Under the pieces are notes generated by a model, which was given only the letters and a program-made list of their open reading frames with translations, did not search any database and was not told the origin of the DNA. 64,000 nucleotides of DNA from Sulfurospirillum barnesii SES-3. Lineage in GTDB: Bacteria > Campylobacterota > Campylobacteria > Campylobacterales > Sulfurospirillaceae. The DNA lies in contig NC_018002.1 of the NCBI RefSeq assembly GCF_000265295.1, positions 2,108,001-2,172,000 on the forward strand, written 5' to 3'. Positions 34,732-44,532 of this stretch are shown piece after piece; within the stretch, counting starts at the first letter, position 1; each line of letters begins with the position of its first letter. The position numbers and the translations under genes are program-made.

Positions 34732-36138
34732 ATGTCAACTAGAATGGAACACGATCTAATCGGCGATAAAGAAATATCTAACGAATGTTATTATGGCGTT
34801 CAAACAGCACGTGCGGCTGAGAACTTCCACATTACTGGAATTACCCTTGCAAAATTCCCAACATTTATTACGTCATTAGCAAAAGTAAAAAAAGCGGCTG
34901 CTTTAGCAAACTATGAACTTGGTCTTTTAGCTGAAGCTAAAAAGAATGTGATTTGTGAAGCGTGCGATGAAATTATTGGCGGTCAATACCATGACCAATT
35001 CGTTGTGGATATGTTTCAAGGTGGAGCAGGTACTTCAACCAACATGAACGCTAACGAAGTTATCGCAAACATCGGACTTGAAAAAATGGGTCACAAAAAA
35101 GGTGAATACAAATTTTTACACCCAAACAACGATGTTAACCTTTCTCAATCCACCAATGACGCTTACCCAACAGCGCTTCGTGTCGCTCTTTTTGAAAAAC
35201 TAGGCGAGCTTACGGTTTCTATGAGCATCATCAAAAATTCATTTGCTAAAAAAGCAGCAGAGTTTAAAGACATCATCAAAATGGGTCGTACCCAGCTTCA
35301 AGATGCGGTTCCTATGACCTTAGAGCAAGAGTTTCGTACTTATGCGGTTATGATTGGTGAAGACATTCAACGTGTGATTGAAGCGCAACAATTGATGCGT
35401 GAAATGAACCTTGGTGCTACTGCAATTGGTACAGGTATTAACGCTCATCCCAATTATGCAAAAACCGTTGAAGCAAAACTACAAGAAGTAACAGGTCGTC
35501 CGTTTGTAACCGCAGGTGACTTGGTTGAAGCGACACAAGATACAGGTGCGTATGTACAAATCTCGGGTGTTCTTAAACGTGTAGCGACCAAAATGTCAAA
35601 AATTTGTAACGACCTACGCCTTCTAAGCTCAGGTCCAAGAACTGGTTTTGGCGAGATTAACCTTCCTGCAATGCAACCAGGTAGCTCTATTATGCCAGGT
35701 AAAGTCAACCCCGTTATGCCTGAGGTTGTAAACCAAGTATGTTTCCAAGTGATTGGTACAGACGTTGCGGTTACTATGGCGTGCGAGGGTGGTCAACTTC
35801 AACTTAACGTGTTTGAACCAGTGATTGCATTCAACCTTTTCAACTCTGTAAACATGATGCGAAACGCATTTGAAGCATTGGCAACAACATGTGTTGATGG
35901 AATTACTGCAAATCCTGAGAGATGTAAATCACTTGTTCTTAACAGTATCGGACTTGTTACTGCACTGAACCCATTTATCGGTTATGAGAACTCAACTTCA
36001 GTAGCGAAAGAAGCACTAGAGACAGGCGGTTCAGTCTATGACATCGTTCTAGCACGTGGTCTTTTGGCTAAAGATGAGCTAGATGACATCATCAAACCAG
36101 AAAACATGATCAAACCTCGTACCTACGATAAAAAATAA
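34732..36138 (+). CDS. aspA: Aspartate ammonia-lyase, copy 2
   Basis: 468 residues, aligned with copy 1 over its whole length with few substitutions (for example TRMEHDL, GSSIMPGKVNPVMPEV). Codon use is more uniform (many CGT, AAC, CCA), as in strongly expressed genes. AAGGAG lies before the ATG, and a separate 160-bp leader follows the upstream terminator, so it has its own promoter. It is followed by dcuA, which exchanges aspartate for succinate or fumarate. The first copy may be constitutive or differently regulated; this is inferred. Confidence 0.94.
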   Translation: MSTRMEHDLIGDKEISNECYYGVQTARAAENFHITGITLAKFPTFITSLAKVKKAAALANYELGLLAEAKKNVICEACDEIIGGQYHDQFVVDMFQGGAGTSTNMNANEVIANIGLEKMGHKKGEYKFLHPNNDVNLSQSTNDAYPTALRVALFEKLGELTVSMSIIKNSFAKKAAEFKDIIKMGRTQLQDAVPMTLEQEFRTYAVMIGEDIQRVIEAQQLMREMNLGATAIGTGINAHPNYAKTVEAKLQEVTGRPFVTAGDLVEATQDTGAYVQISGVLKRVATKMSKICNDLRLLSSGPRTGFGEINLPAMQPGSSIMPGKVNPVMPEVVNQVCFQVIGTDVAVTMACEGGQLQLNVFEPVIAFNLFNSVNMMRNAFEALATTCVDGITANPERCKSLVLNSIGLVTALNPFIGYENSTSVAKEALETGGSVYDIVLARGLLAKDELDDIIKPENMIKPRTYDKK

Positions 36139-36151
36139 ATAGCCTTTTGCC

Positions 36152-36210
36152 GTGCCACAGAAGAAGCGGTGCTCACACACCTTCTTCCTTTTACCGCTCT
36201 TTTGTGGCAC
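36152..36210 (+). terminator. Long imperfect hairpin between aspA and dcuA with alternative pairing
   Basis: GTGCCACA at 36152 pairs with TGTGGCAC at 36203-36210, and the stem continues to an ACCGC/GCGGT pair, about 18 bp with one bulge and one mismatch. Inside, GAAGAAG (36160-36166) can instead pair with CTTCTTC (36181-36187), a competing fold. It may act as an attenuator or a partial terminator that lowers dcuA expression relative to aspA. Confidence 0.55.
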
Positions 36211-36274
36211 CCAATTGCTCTAATCGCTTTTTGAGCTATTAGAGGAGTTCATAAACTTAGTACAAGGAGTTACC

Positions 36275-37576
36275 ATGTTATGGTTAGAAATCATTGTTGT
36301 TCTTGCTGCCATCTTTTTTGGTGCAAGACTCGGTAGCATTGCTATCGGTTATGCTGGAGGGTTGGGCGTTCTTGTCTTAACGCTTGGTATGGGTTTAAAA
36401 TTAGGATCAATTCCTATTGATGTTATCTTAATCATTATGTCTGTTATTGCAGCCATTGCTGCTATGCAAGTAGCAGGTGGGCTTGATTATATGGTGAGTA
36501 TCGCGGAAAAAATTCTTCGCAAAAATCCTAAACAAATTACGTTTTTAGCCCCTGTGGTTACGTACATTATGACATTTTTTGCAGGTACGGGTCATACCGC
36601 ATTCTCTACACTTCCTGTTATTGCAGAAGTGGCAAAAGAACAAGGCATTCGTCCATCACGTCCTTTAAGTATTGCCGTTGTTGCCTCTCAAATCGCCATT
36701 ACCGCATCTCCCATTTCAGCAGCAGTTGTCTTTTTAAGTGGTGCATTAGAGAAACACGGTGTAGGCTATTTGGAACTTTTAGCGGTTTGTATTCCTTCCT
36801 CTTTTCTTGCATGTATGTGTGCAGCGTTTGTTGCTAACTTTTTAGGTAAAGAGCTTAAAGACGATGAAGTCTATCAAGAGCGATTAGCAAAAGGTTTGGT
36901 AAAAACAAGAGGTGCTACACAACTTGAAATTAAACCAGGTGCAAAACTCTCTGTGGTTATTTTCCTTGTGACTATTTTAGCCGTTGTCGCATATGCAACG
37001 ATGATTAGTGGAAAAGTAGGTCTGATTAAAAATCCTGTGGTTGGACGTGATGCAGCGATTATGCTTTTCATGCTAACAGGTGCAACATTTATCACCTTCT
37101 TGACAAAAATTGATTCTGCACAAATTCTTAACTCTGGTACCTTTAAATCAGGTATGAGTGCATGTATCTGTGTACTAGGTGTTGCGTGGTTAGGTGATAC
37201 GTTTGTAGCAAACCACATCACTGAAATTAAAGCGTTTGCGGGTGATTTGCTTAACATTTATCCATGGATGTTAGCTGTCGTTCTTTTCTTTGCTAGTATG
37301 CTTCTTTACTCTCAAGCAGCAACCGCTAAAGCGTTGATGCCAAGTGCATTGTTGCTTGGTGTTTCACCTTTAACCATCGTTGCTTCGTTTGCAGCGGTCA
37401 GTGCGCTGTTTGTTCTTCCAACCTACCCAACACTCATTGCAGCGGTGGAAATGGACGATACAGGATCAACACGCATTGGTAAATATGTATTTAATCACCC
37501 ATTTTTAATTCCTGGTGTGGTTGCTATTTCTCTTTCTGTTGCCTTTGCCTTTGTTATTGGTGGAATGATTTTATAA
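36275..37576 (+). CDS. dcuA: Anaerobic C4-dicarboxylate antiporter
   Basis: 433 residues, about ten membrane helices. Typical Dcu segments: GYAGGLGVLVLTLG, FFAGTGHTAFSTLPVIAEVA and LYSQAATAKALMPSAL. Exchanges aspartate or fumarate for succinate under anaerobic conditions. It follows the second aspA across a hairpin and precedes asparaginase: together they bring asparagine and aspartate into fumarate respiration. Start after ACAAGGAG. Confidence 0.93.
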   Translation: MLWLEIIVVLAAIFFGARLGSIAIGYAGGLGVLVLTLGMGLKLGSIPIDVILIIMSVIAAIAAMQVAGGLDYMVSIAEKILRKNPKQITFLAPVVTYIMTFFAGTGHTAFSTLPVIAEVAKEQGIRPSRPLSIAVVASQIAITASPISAAVVFLSGALEKHGVGYLELLAVCIPSSFLACMCAAFVANFLGKELKDDEVYQERLAKGLVKTRGATQLEIKPGAKLSVVIFLVTILAVVAYATMISGKVGLIKNPVVGRDAAIMLFMLTGATFITFLTKIDSAQILNSGTFKSGMSACICVLGVAWLGDTFVANHITEIKAFAGDLLNIYPWMLAVVLFFASMLLYSQAATAKALMPSALLLGVSPLTIVASFAAVSALFVLPTYPTLIAAVEMDDTGSTRIGKYVFNHPFLIPGVVAISLSVAFAFVIGGMIL

Positions 37577-37646
37577 AAAATGTTTTTATGCTTTAATTCG
37601 GCTCTTTTTGAGCCGAATGCCTTTACATGTAAACCAAACTTTTTAA

Positions 37647-38705
<1,059 letters not shown>

Positions 38706-38711
38706 AAACAT

Positions 38712-38741
38712 TCCCATCTCTTTTGGCGGAAGGAGATGGGA
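38712..38741 (+). terminator. Terminator after asparaginase gene
   Basis: TCCCATCTC (38712-38720) pairs with GAGATGGGA (38733-38741) across a 12-base loop. It ends the aspartate-asparagine transcription unit just after the stop codon. Confidence 0.68.
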
Positions 38742-38787
38742 CTTTGTCTCTCATGTGTTATAATAATCTTTAAAAAGAACAAACGCC

Positions 38788-40638
38788 ATGAAAAAAATAC
38801 TTCTCTTTCTAATCCTTTTTGTTCTTATGGGCACCACCCACGCATGGGCACACGATAAAAAAATTCTCATCATTAATTCCTATCACAAAGGCTTTCAGTG
38901 GAGCGATGATGTTTTACATGGTATGGAAGAGGTCTTTTACAAACATCCTGAAATCACCATGAACATTTTATACATGGACTCTAAACGCATTAATTCCAAA
39001 GAGTACTATGAAAAATTGCGTGAGCTTTATAAACTTCAACTCAAAAATCAAAAACATGACCTTATTGTTGCTGTGGATAAATTTGCCTATGATTTTTTAA
39101 TTGAGTATTACCATGAGCTCTTTACCGATGAGCCCATTTTATTTACAGGCTTAGAGCAGTTTGACCTGAAAGAAATTCACGAAAAAGGTTTAGAAGACCG
39201 AATTTATGGAGTTATGGAAAGACGTGCGATTGGTGAGACTATCCCTTTGATGGCAAAAATGATGCCTAAGCTTAAAAAAATCACCATCATTAACGATGCC
39301 AGCGCTAATGGAGACGATAGTGAACCTTTTATTCGAGAAGCCATGGAAGAGTACAAAGAGAGCCTTGAAATCGAATACATTCGCCAATCCACCCTTGAAG
39401 AGCTTGAAAAACGCTTCTCCACCCCCAATAAAGAAGAAGCCATTTTTTACATTCGCTTTTACAATGACCGCTATGGTAACTTGTATAAAAACAACCAAAT
39501 CGCTGCCATGATTCAAAAAAGTGCCCTACCCGTTTTTATTACCGATACCCTCTTTATTGGCAAAGGAGCCTTTGGTGGAAAGCTTGTTCCTGTTCAAAAA
39601 TTAGGTATGGCAACAGGGGAGATGGTGCTAGATGCCTTGGATAAAAAAATTCATCCTTTACATGTAGAAACATTTGAGGAGTATTGGTACCAATTTGATG
39701 TGCAAAAAATTAAACAATTTGAAATTTATCCCAATCCTGTCATCCCAGAATTTGAGCTTGTCAATGAACCTGAGACCTTTTTTGATCGTCATAGAAAGCT
39801 CATTGATGCTGTGTTTCTCATTTCGCCTTTTCTTATTTTTCTTATTTTAGGACTCTTTCATAACATTTATATGCGCATTCGTTCTGAAAAAGAGCTACGT
39901 GCGGTTGAAGTGCAAAAAAACAAACACCAACAATTTATCATTCAACAATCCAAACTCGCCGAGATTGGGGAAGTATTCTCTTCTATAGCCCATCAATGGA
40001 AAAATCCTTTGGTGGAGATTGCAACCATTGCACAAGACCATTTTTACAGCACAACGGAGCAAACAGAAGAACAGAACAACCAATTTGTCCATGATATTAT
40101 GGTGCAAGTCCACTATATGACAGACACCATTAACAGTTTTCAAGCCTTTATTATGCCCTCAACCACCAAAACGGTTTTTGATGTGAATGAAGCCATTGAG
40201 ACCATGCTCAAAATTATCAATCATACAATTAAGTATAATTACATTGATGTTAGCGTTGATATAAGCAATGCCACTAACCTGATGGTAAAAGGCTATAAAA
40301 ACGAATTTATGCAAACGCTTCTTAATATTGTTAACAATGCCAAAGACCAGATTATTCAACAAAGAGAAGAGAAAAAAATAAAACGGGGCACAATTTCTAT
40401 TATGGTCTACAATCACGCACAAAAAGTCATTATAGAAATCTGTGATAACGCAGGAGGTATCCAAAACGAAAAGTTATCCCATCTTTTTGATGCCTATTTT
40501 ACAACCAAAAAACAAGGGCATGGGATTGGGCTGTATATGAGTAAACTGATTATTGAAGATAAAATGGGCGGAAAAATTACCGCTTCTAATAAAAATGATG
40601 GTGCTTGTTTTACCATCACACTAGGAAATGTAACATGA
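38788..40638 (+). CDS. Histidine kinase with periplasmic-binding-protein-like sensor
   Basis: 616 residues: a signal segment, a periplasmic region (about residues 25-320) with the layout of ABC substrate-binding proteins (KILIINSYHKGFQWSD, PILFTGLEQFDL, FITDTLFIGKGAFGG), one membrane helix near 345, then a kinase core with H box SSIAHQWKNPL, NIVNNAKDQI, DNAGG and GHGIGLYMSKLI. The AHQWKNPL form is typical of Campylobacterota. It probably senses a small extracellular ligand. Its position beside aspA, dcuA and ansB suggests control of C4-dicarboxylate use. Confidence 0.88.
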   Translation: MKKILLFLILFVLMGTTHAWAHDKKILIINSYHKGFQWSDDVLHGMEEVFYKHPEITMNILYMDSKRINSKEYYEKLRELYKLQLKNQKHDLIVAVDKFAYDFLIEYYHELFTDEPILFTGLEQFDLKEIHEKGLEDRIYGVMERRAIGETIPLMAKMMPKLKKITIINDASANGDDSEPFIREAMEEYKESLEIEYIRQSTLEELEKRFSTPNKEEAIFYIRFYNDRYGNLYKNNQIAAMIQKSALPVFITDTLFIGKGAFGGKLVPVQKLGMATGEMVLDALDKKIHPLHVETFEEYWYQFDVQKIKQFEIYPNPVIPEFELVNEPETFFDRHRKLIDAVFLISPFLIFLILGLFHNIYMRIRSEKELRAVEVQKNKHQQFIIQQSKLAEIGEVFSSIAHQWKNPLVEIATIAQDHFYSTTEQTEEQNNQFVHDIMVQVHYMTDTINSFQAFIMPSTTKTVFDVNEAIETMLKIINHTIKYNYIDVSVDISNATNLMVKGYKNEFMQTLLNIVNNAKDQIIQQREEKKIKRGTISIMVYNHAQKVIIEICDNAGGIQNEKLSHLFDAYFTTKKQGHGIGLYMSKLIIEDKMGGKITASNKNDGACFTITLGNVT

Positions 40639-41282
40639 AAATTTTAGTACTTGAAGATAATGACCGTTTAGCAAAAGTGATTAAGAGTGTTTTAGATAAA
40701 GAAGGATACAGTGTTGATCTCTTTTTTGATGGTGAAAAAGCCCTCGATGCGCTGAATTGTGGTTACCACTGTTTTATTTTAGATATTAATGTTCCCTCCC
40801 TTGATGGACTCTCCATTTTAGAAACCATACGACTTTATCATAAAGAGATTCCTGTTATTATTATGAGTTCTAATCACGATTTAGAGAAAATTCAAACTTC
40901 CTATGAAATAGGTTGTGATGACTACCTTAAAAAGCCTTTTTTTATCTACGAACTTGTGCAAAAAGTAAAAAAACTCTGCCACAAACCTTCACAAGTGATT
41001 ACCCTTTGGACAGGGTATACCTATGATTATGTAAATCATCGCCTCTTTTCACCTGAGAATGAAGAGATAAAACTCGCTAAAAAAGAGTGTATGTTTTTAG
41101 ATCTTTTTATCAAAGACAGACACCGTGTCATTACCTTTAGCGAACTTGAAGAGTATGTCTGGGAGGGCGAGGAGACCAGTGTGCTCAATATGCGAGCTCT
41201 GATTAAGCGTTTACGTAAAAAACTTCCTGAGGGCGCTATTGAGATGATTAAAGAGGTAGGGTATCGCTTGGGTGAGCTATGA
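40635..41282 (+). CDS. OmpR-family response regulator
   Basis: 215 residues from the ATG at 40635, which overlaps the kinase stop as ATGA. Receiver with Asp in CFILDINVPSLDG and Lys in LKKPFF. The winged helix includes LAKKECMFLDLF and RALIKRLRKKLP, ending EVGYRL. It forms a two-component pair with the upstream sensor. A role like that of DctR or RacR in C4-dicarboxylate metabolism is inferred from location. Confidence 0.9.
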   Translation: MKILVLEDNDRLAKVIKSVLDKEGYSVDLFFDGEKALDALNCGYHCFILDINVPSLDGLSILETIRLYHKEIPVIIMSSNHDLEKIQTSYEIGCDDYLKKPFFIYELVQKVKKLCHKPSQVITLWTGYTYDYVNHRLFSPENEEIKLAKKECMFLDLFIKDRHRVITFSELEEYVWEGEETSVLNMRALIKRLRKKLPEGAIEMIKEVGYRLGEL

Positions 41283-41900
41283 GGGGTCTTTGTAATAGAG
41301 TTTTGTGCTATCTTTTTGATAGGAGCTGTAAAGCTTTCTAAACTCTTTAAACACTTTAGCAGAATACGGATTGTCATTAATCTTGCCATTATAGGCGTTA
41401 ATGGCATCTTTGTTATTTTTATGTTTGGCAAAACAGGTCGCTAAAATATATGCCCCCACTTGAATATTGATTTTTGGGTCGAACAGGTCATAAAAAGAGA
41501 TATTTGCCCTATCAAGCATGGGTTTATGAATAGAGTTAATTTGCATGATGCCCATATCAAAACGGGGATAATTACGGGTGTAGAGAAAATGCACCACATG
41601 ACTGGCTTCGTACTTATTTTTGCTCTTAATGGCAATCACTTTGGTGTGTTGCTTACTCTCAATCCCTTTTTGTTTTAAAAAAGTTTGAAGTTCTGTTGCT
41701 TGTTTAGGGGTCATTTTATCCGCACTAAAGGCAACCACATAACGGTCCAAATCGCTCTCAACTTTTGCAATAGAGTACAAAAGGCTCGGCTCAATACCGT
41801 AAATTTGCCCTACCTTAACCCAAATATTTTCCCCAGATTGCTTCGGTGCTGCCCACATTAAAAAAGGCAAACACAGCAGTAAAAACAGACGTAACACCAT
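41277..41900 (-). CDS. Lytic transglycosylase (SLT domain)
   Basis: 207 residues from the ATG at 41900, which has AAGGAGG upstream. A signal peptide (MVLRLFLLLCLPFLMWA) is followed by an SLT-type lysozyme fold: SLLYSIAKVESD with the catalytic Glu, then FDMGIMQINSIHK and AINAYNGK. It cleaves peptidoglycan to anhydromuropeptides in the periplasm. An insert of about 45 residues lies between the catalytic Glu block and the GIMQIN block. The gene overlaps the convergent response regulator by 6 bp. Confidence 0.88.
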   Translation of the reverse strand: MVLRLFLLLCLPFLMWAAPKQSGENIWVKVGQIYGIEPSLLYSIAKVESDLDRYVVAFSADKMTPKQATELQTFLKQKGIESKQHTKVIAIKSKNKYEASHVVHFLYTRNYPRFDMGIMQINSIHKPMLDRANISFYDLFDPKINIQVGAYILATCFAKHKNNKDAINAYNGKINDNPYSAKVFKEFRKLYSSYQKDSTKLYYKDPS

Positions 41901-41992
41901 GTCTAACCTCCTTACATGAACTTTCATTCATTATAAAGAATACTAACTTTATTCTCACTAAAGCAAATCTAGGTTACAATATTTTCCCTTTG

Positions 41993-42092
41993 CGGGGGGT
42001 ATGTGACTCTGGTGTGCACCACGGCCTTCAAAGCCGATTGGAGGGGCGGTTGACCGTCTCTTGGGAGGTTCGATTCCTCCACCCTCTCGCCA
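41993..42092 (+). tRNA. selC: tRNA-Sec (anticodon UCA)
   Basis: A tRNA-like gene of about 100 bases. The anticodon loop CTTCAAA (anticodon TCA at 42028-42030) is closed by CGGC/GCCG. There is a long variable arm (GGCGGT pairing with ACCGTC), a T arm GGAGG-TTCGATT-CCTCC, and an encoded G-CCA end (42089-42092). The 8-nt acceptor strand ACCCTCTC pairs with the G-rich 5' strand through several G-U pairs; the first base is uncertain by one. A UCA anticodon with a long extra arm identifies selenocysteine tRNA. selD and yedF lie 5-7 kb away. Confidence 0.92.
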
Positions 42093-42221
42093 CTACTTCT
42101 CTTGATTTTTCAACATAAAAAATAAAAAAACCATCCCTTCAAAATTGACACTCTTTCGTAAAAAAGTTATAATCAAATACACTTACAGATACATTCAACC
42201 AAACCAAAGCAAGGAGTAATT

Positions 42222-43079
42222 ATGCAAAATTTCACACTATTGGTCGCAATTGATTTTTCAGAGGGTACAAAGACGCTTCTAAAAAAAGCACACCATTTTG
42301 CAGAGAAATTTGAAGCAACACTCCATGTCGTTCATGTCATCGAAAATGAGCTTTTTCAAAAAAACAAATCCCATGAAGAGATTGCAGAGCATTGCTGGGA
42401 AATTATACATGCTTCTTCTTCTCTGGTTGAGAAAAAACATTTTTACTGCCTTGATGGAGCGGTTGATAAGACCATTCAAATTGTTGCCAAGACGATTGGT
42501 GCACATATGGTGATGATAGGCGACAATAAAGAGAAGCATCCACTTGAAGCTATTTTTATTGGCTCTGATACCAAAGCCATTATTAAAAAATCTTCCATAC
42601 CCGTTTTTGTAACCAAAAACCATACCCTTCACAACTATACCACAATTCTCATTCCTACGGATTTGTCGAAAGATTCCGCCCTTATGGTTCAGCATATTGA
42701 ACATCTTTTCCCCAATGCGCTCTTGCTTTTATTGCATCTTTATAGTGTTCCTTTTGAGTTTAGACTGGGAATGTATGGCTTTAATGAACATGAAATTATG
42801 AATTTTCATGAAGAGAGCAGGCAAGCCGCAGAGACACAACTCAATCTTTTTATTAAATCGCTTGAAATTCCTTTGAAAAGAGTTGTGCCTATTGTACGAA
42901 AAGAGCTTTTAAGTTCAGAGCGCTTTGAAGAGAATCATAAAGATTTAAAAGCAGACCTCGTTGCCATTCACACCACGGGAAACATTAGCTTTTTTGCGTT
43001 TGACCTATTGGAAAAATCAAAAAATGACGTTTTAATTTACAAAGTTCACCACACGCATAAGGCACATCATGGTCATTGA
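42222..43079 (+). CDS. Tandem universal stress protein (UspA x2)
   Basis: 285 residues with two Usp-like halves: LLVAIDFSEGTKTLLKKA at the N terminus with MVMIGDN and FIGSDTKAIIKKSSIPVFVTK, then ILIPTDLSKDSALMVQHI in the second half. The second half's nucleotide-binding loop is degenerate. It overlaps the downstream antiporter gene by 11 bp; Usp proteins next to cation/proton antiporters often regulate them. AAGGAG precedes the ATG. Confidence 0.87.
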   Translation: MQNFTLLVAIDFSEGTKTLLKKAHHFAEKFEATLHVVHVIENELFQKNKSHEEIAEHCWEIIHASSSLVEKKHFYCLDGAVDKTIQIVAKTIGAHMVMIGDNKEKHPLEAIFIGSDTKAIIKKSSIPVFVTKNHTLHNYTTILIPTDLSKDSALMVQHIEHLFPNALLLLLHLYSVPFEFRLGMYGFNEHEIMNFHEESRQAAETQLNLFIKSLEIPLKRVVPIVRKELLSSERFEENHKDLKADLVAIHTTGNISFFAFDLLEKSKNDVLIYKVHHTHKAHHGH

Positions 43080-44532
43080 AAATTTGGAGTGGTACATTGT
43101 TATCATTGCATTTTTGATGCTTGTAAGCGTGATCTCAAGTAAAATTTCCGATAAGTTTGGGGTTCCCACACTTTTTATTTTTTTGGGGCTTGGCATGCTT
43201 GCTGGCTCAGATGGTATTTTGGGTATTCATTTTGATAATCCCAATTTAGCACAAAGCATTGGCACCATTGCGCTTATTTTTATTCTTTTTGGTGGGGGAA
43301 TTGACACCTCATGGAAAGTCATCAGACCTGTTATTAAAGAAGGTTTATTGCTCTCCACGTTGGGTGTGCTTTTAACGGCTCTGCTCACGGCATTATGTGT
43401 GCATTATCTTTTTCATTTTAACACATTAGAGTCGCTACTGGTTGGTGCGATTGTATCATCGACCGATGCGGCGGCAGTCTTTGCTATTTTGCGAGCCAAA
43501 GGGATTGCACTGAAGCGTCCTTTGGCTCCTTTGTTAGAGCTTGAATCAGGAAGCAATGACCCCATGGCAATTTTTTTAACCCTGAGCGTGCTTCAACTCA
43601 TTGCCATACCACATGAACTCTCCTTTTCTGAACTTATCTTCTCATTTTTTCTTCAATTTCTCATTGGAGGGCTTTTAGGCTACCTCTTTGGTTTTTTATT
43701 GCCTTTGATGCTCAACCGACTCCATTTAGGTTACTATGGGCTCTATCCCGTCTTTAGCATTGCATGGGTTTTGCTCCTTTTTGGTGGAACGGTTATGCTA
43801 GGAGGCAATGGCTTTTTAGCAGTCTATATTGCAGGCATTGCTGCCAACGCCAAAGAGTTTACCCACAAAAAAAATCTGGTGGGCTTTCACGATGGTTTGG
43901 CGTGGATTATGCAAATTTGGGTTTTTCTCACACTGGGTCTTCTTGTTTTTCCCTCCGAACTTCCCAACATTGCATGGCAGAGCATTCTCATTGCGCTATG
44001 GCTTGCCTTTATTGCACGTCCTGTTGGTGTTTTTCTAACCCTTTTAGGCTCTTTTTTAACTGTTAAAGAGAAACTCTTTATCTCATGGGTAGGACTAAGA
44101 GGTGCCGTACCCATTGTTTTAGCCACCTACCCTTTTTTACAAAATCTTGAACACGCCTCTATGATTTTTAACACCGTTTTTTTGGTCGTACTGATTTCAC
44201 TCTTGATGCAAGGCATGTCACTGCCGTGGATGGCACGTTTGTTAGGCGTTGAAGAGCCTCAAGAAAAGAGCGCATTGACAAACAATGTTGCGGCATCACC
44301 TCTTTTTTACCACGCTATGCGACAACTCTATGTGGAAGAAAACGCTGAAGTCATTGGAAAATCCTTGGCAGAACTTGACTTACCCTCAGAATTTTTAATT
44401 GTCTTAATAAAAAGGCAAGGCAAAAGTCTGAAACCCACAGGCTCAACCCTCTTTCATGCCAATGACCTTTTACTGGTCTATTGTGACCCAAAAGAGTTAT
44501 ATGAGACCATTTCAAAACGTTTTAGCGCCTAA
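43069..44532 (+). CDS. Cation (K+)/proton antiporter, NhaP2/CvrA type with RCK-C domain
   Basis: 487 residues: about twelve membrane helices of the CPA1 antiporter fold (TLFIFLGLGMLAGSDG, SSTDAAAVFAILR, LLELESGSNDPMAIFLT, ISWVGLRGAVPIVLATYP) and a C-terminal RCK-C-like domain (GKSLAELDLPSEFLIVLIKRQGK, LLVYC). It exports K+ or Na+ in exchange for protons. It overlaps the stress-protein gene upstream and, by 4 bp, the convergent polymerase gene. Confidence 0.9.
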   Translation: MVIENLEWYIVIIAFLMLVSVISSKISDKFGVPTLFIFLGLGMLAGSDGILGIHFDNPNLAQSIGTIALIFILFGGGIDTSWKVIRPVIKEGLLLSTLGVLLTALLTALCVHYLFHFNTLESLLVGAIVSSTDAAAVFAILRAKGIALKRPLAPLLELESGSNDPMAIFLTLSVLQLIAIPHELSFSELIFSFFLQFLIGGLLGYLFGFLLPLMLNRLHLGYYGLYPVFSIAWVLLLFGGTVMLGGNGFLAVYIAGIAANAKEFTHKKNLVGFHDGLAWIMQIWVFLTLGLLVFPSELPNIAWQSILIALWLAFIARPVGVFLTLLGSFLTVKEKLFISWVGLRGAVPIVLATYPFLQNLEHASMIFNTVFLVVLISLLMQGMSLPWMARLLGVEEPQEKSALTNNVAASPLFYHAMRQLYVEENAEVIGKSLAELDLPSEFLIVLIKRQGKSLKPTGSTLFHANDLLLVYCDPKELYETISKRFSA

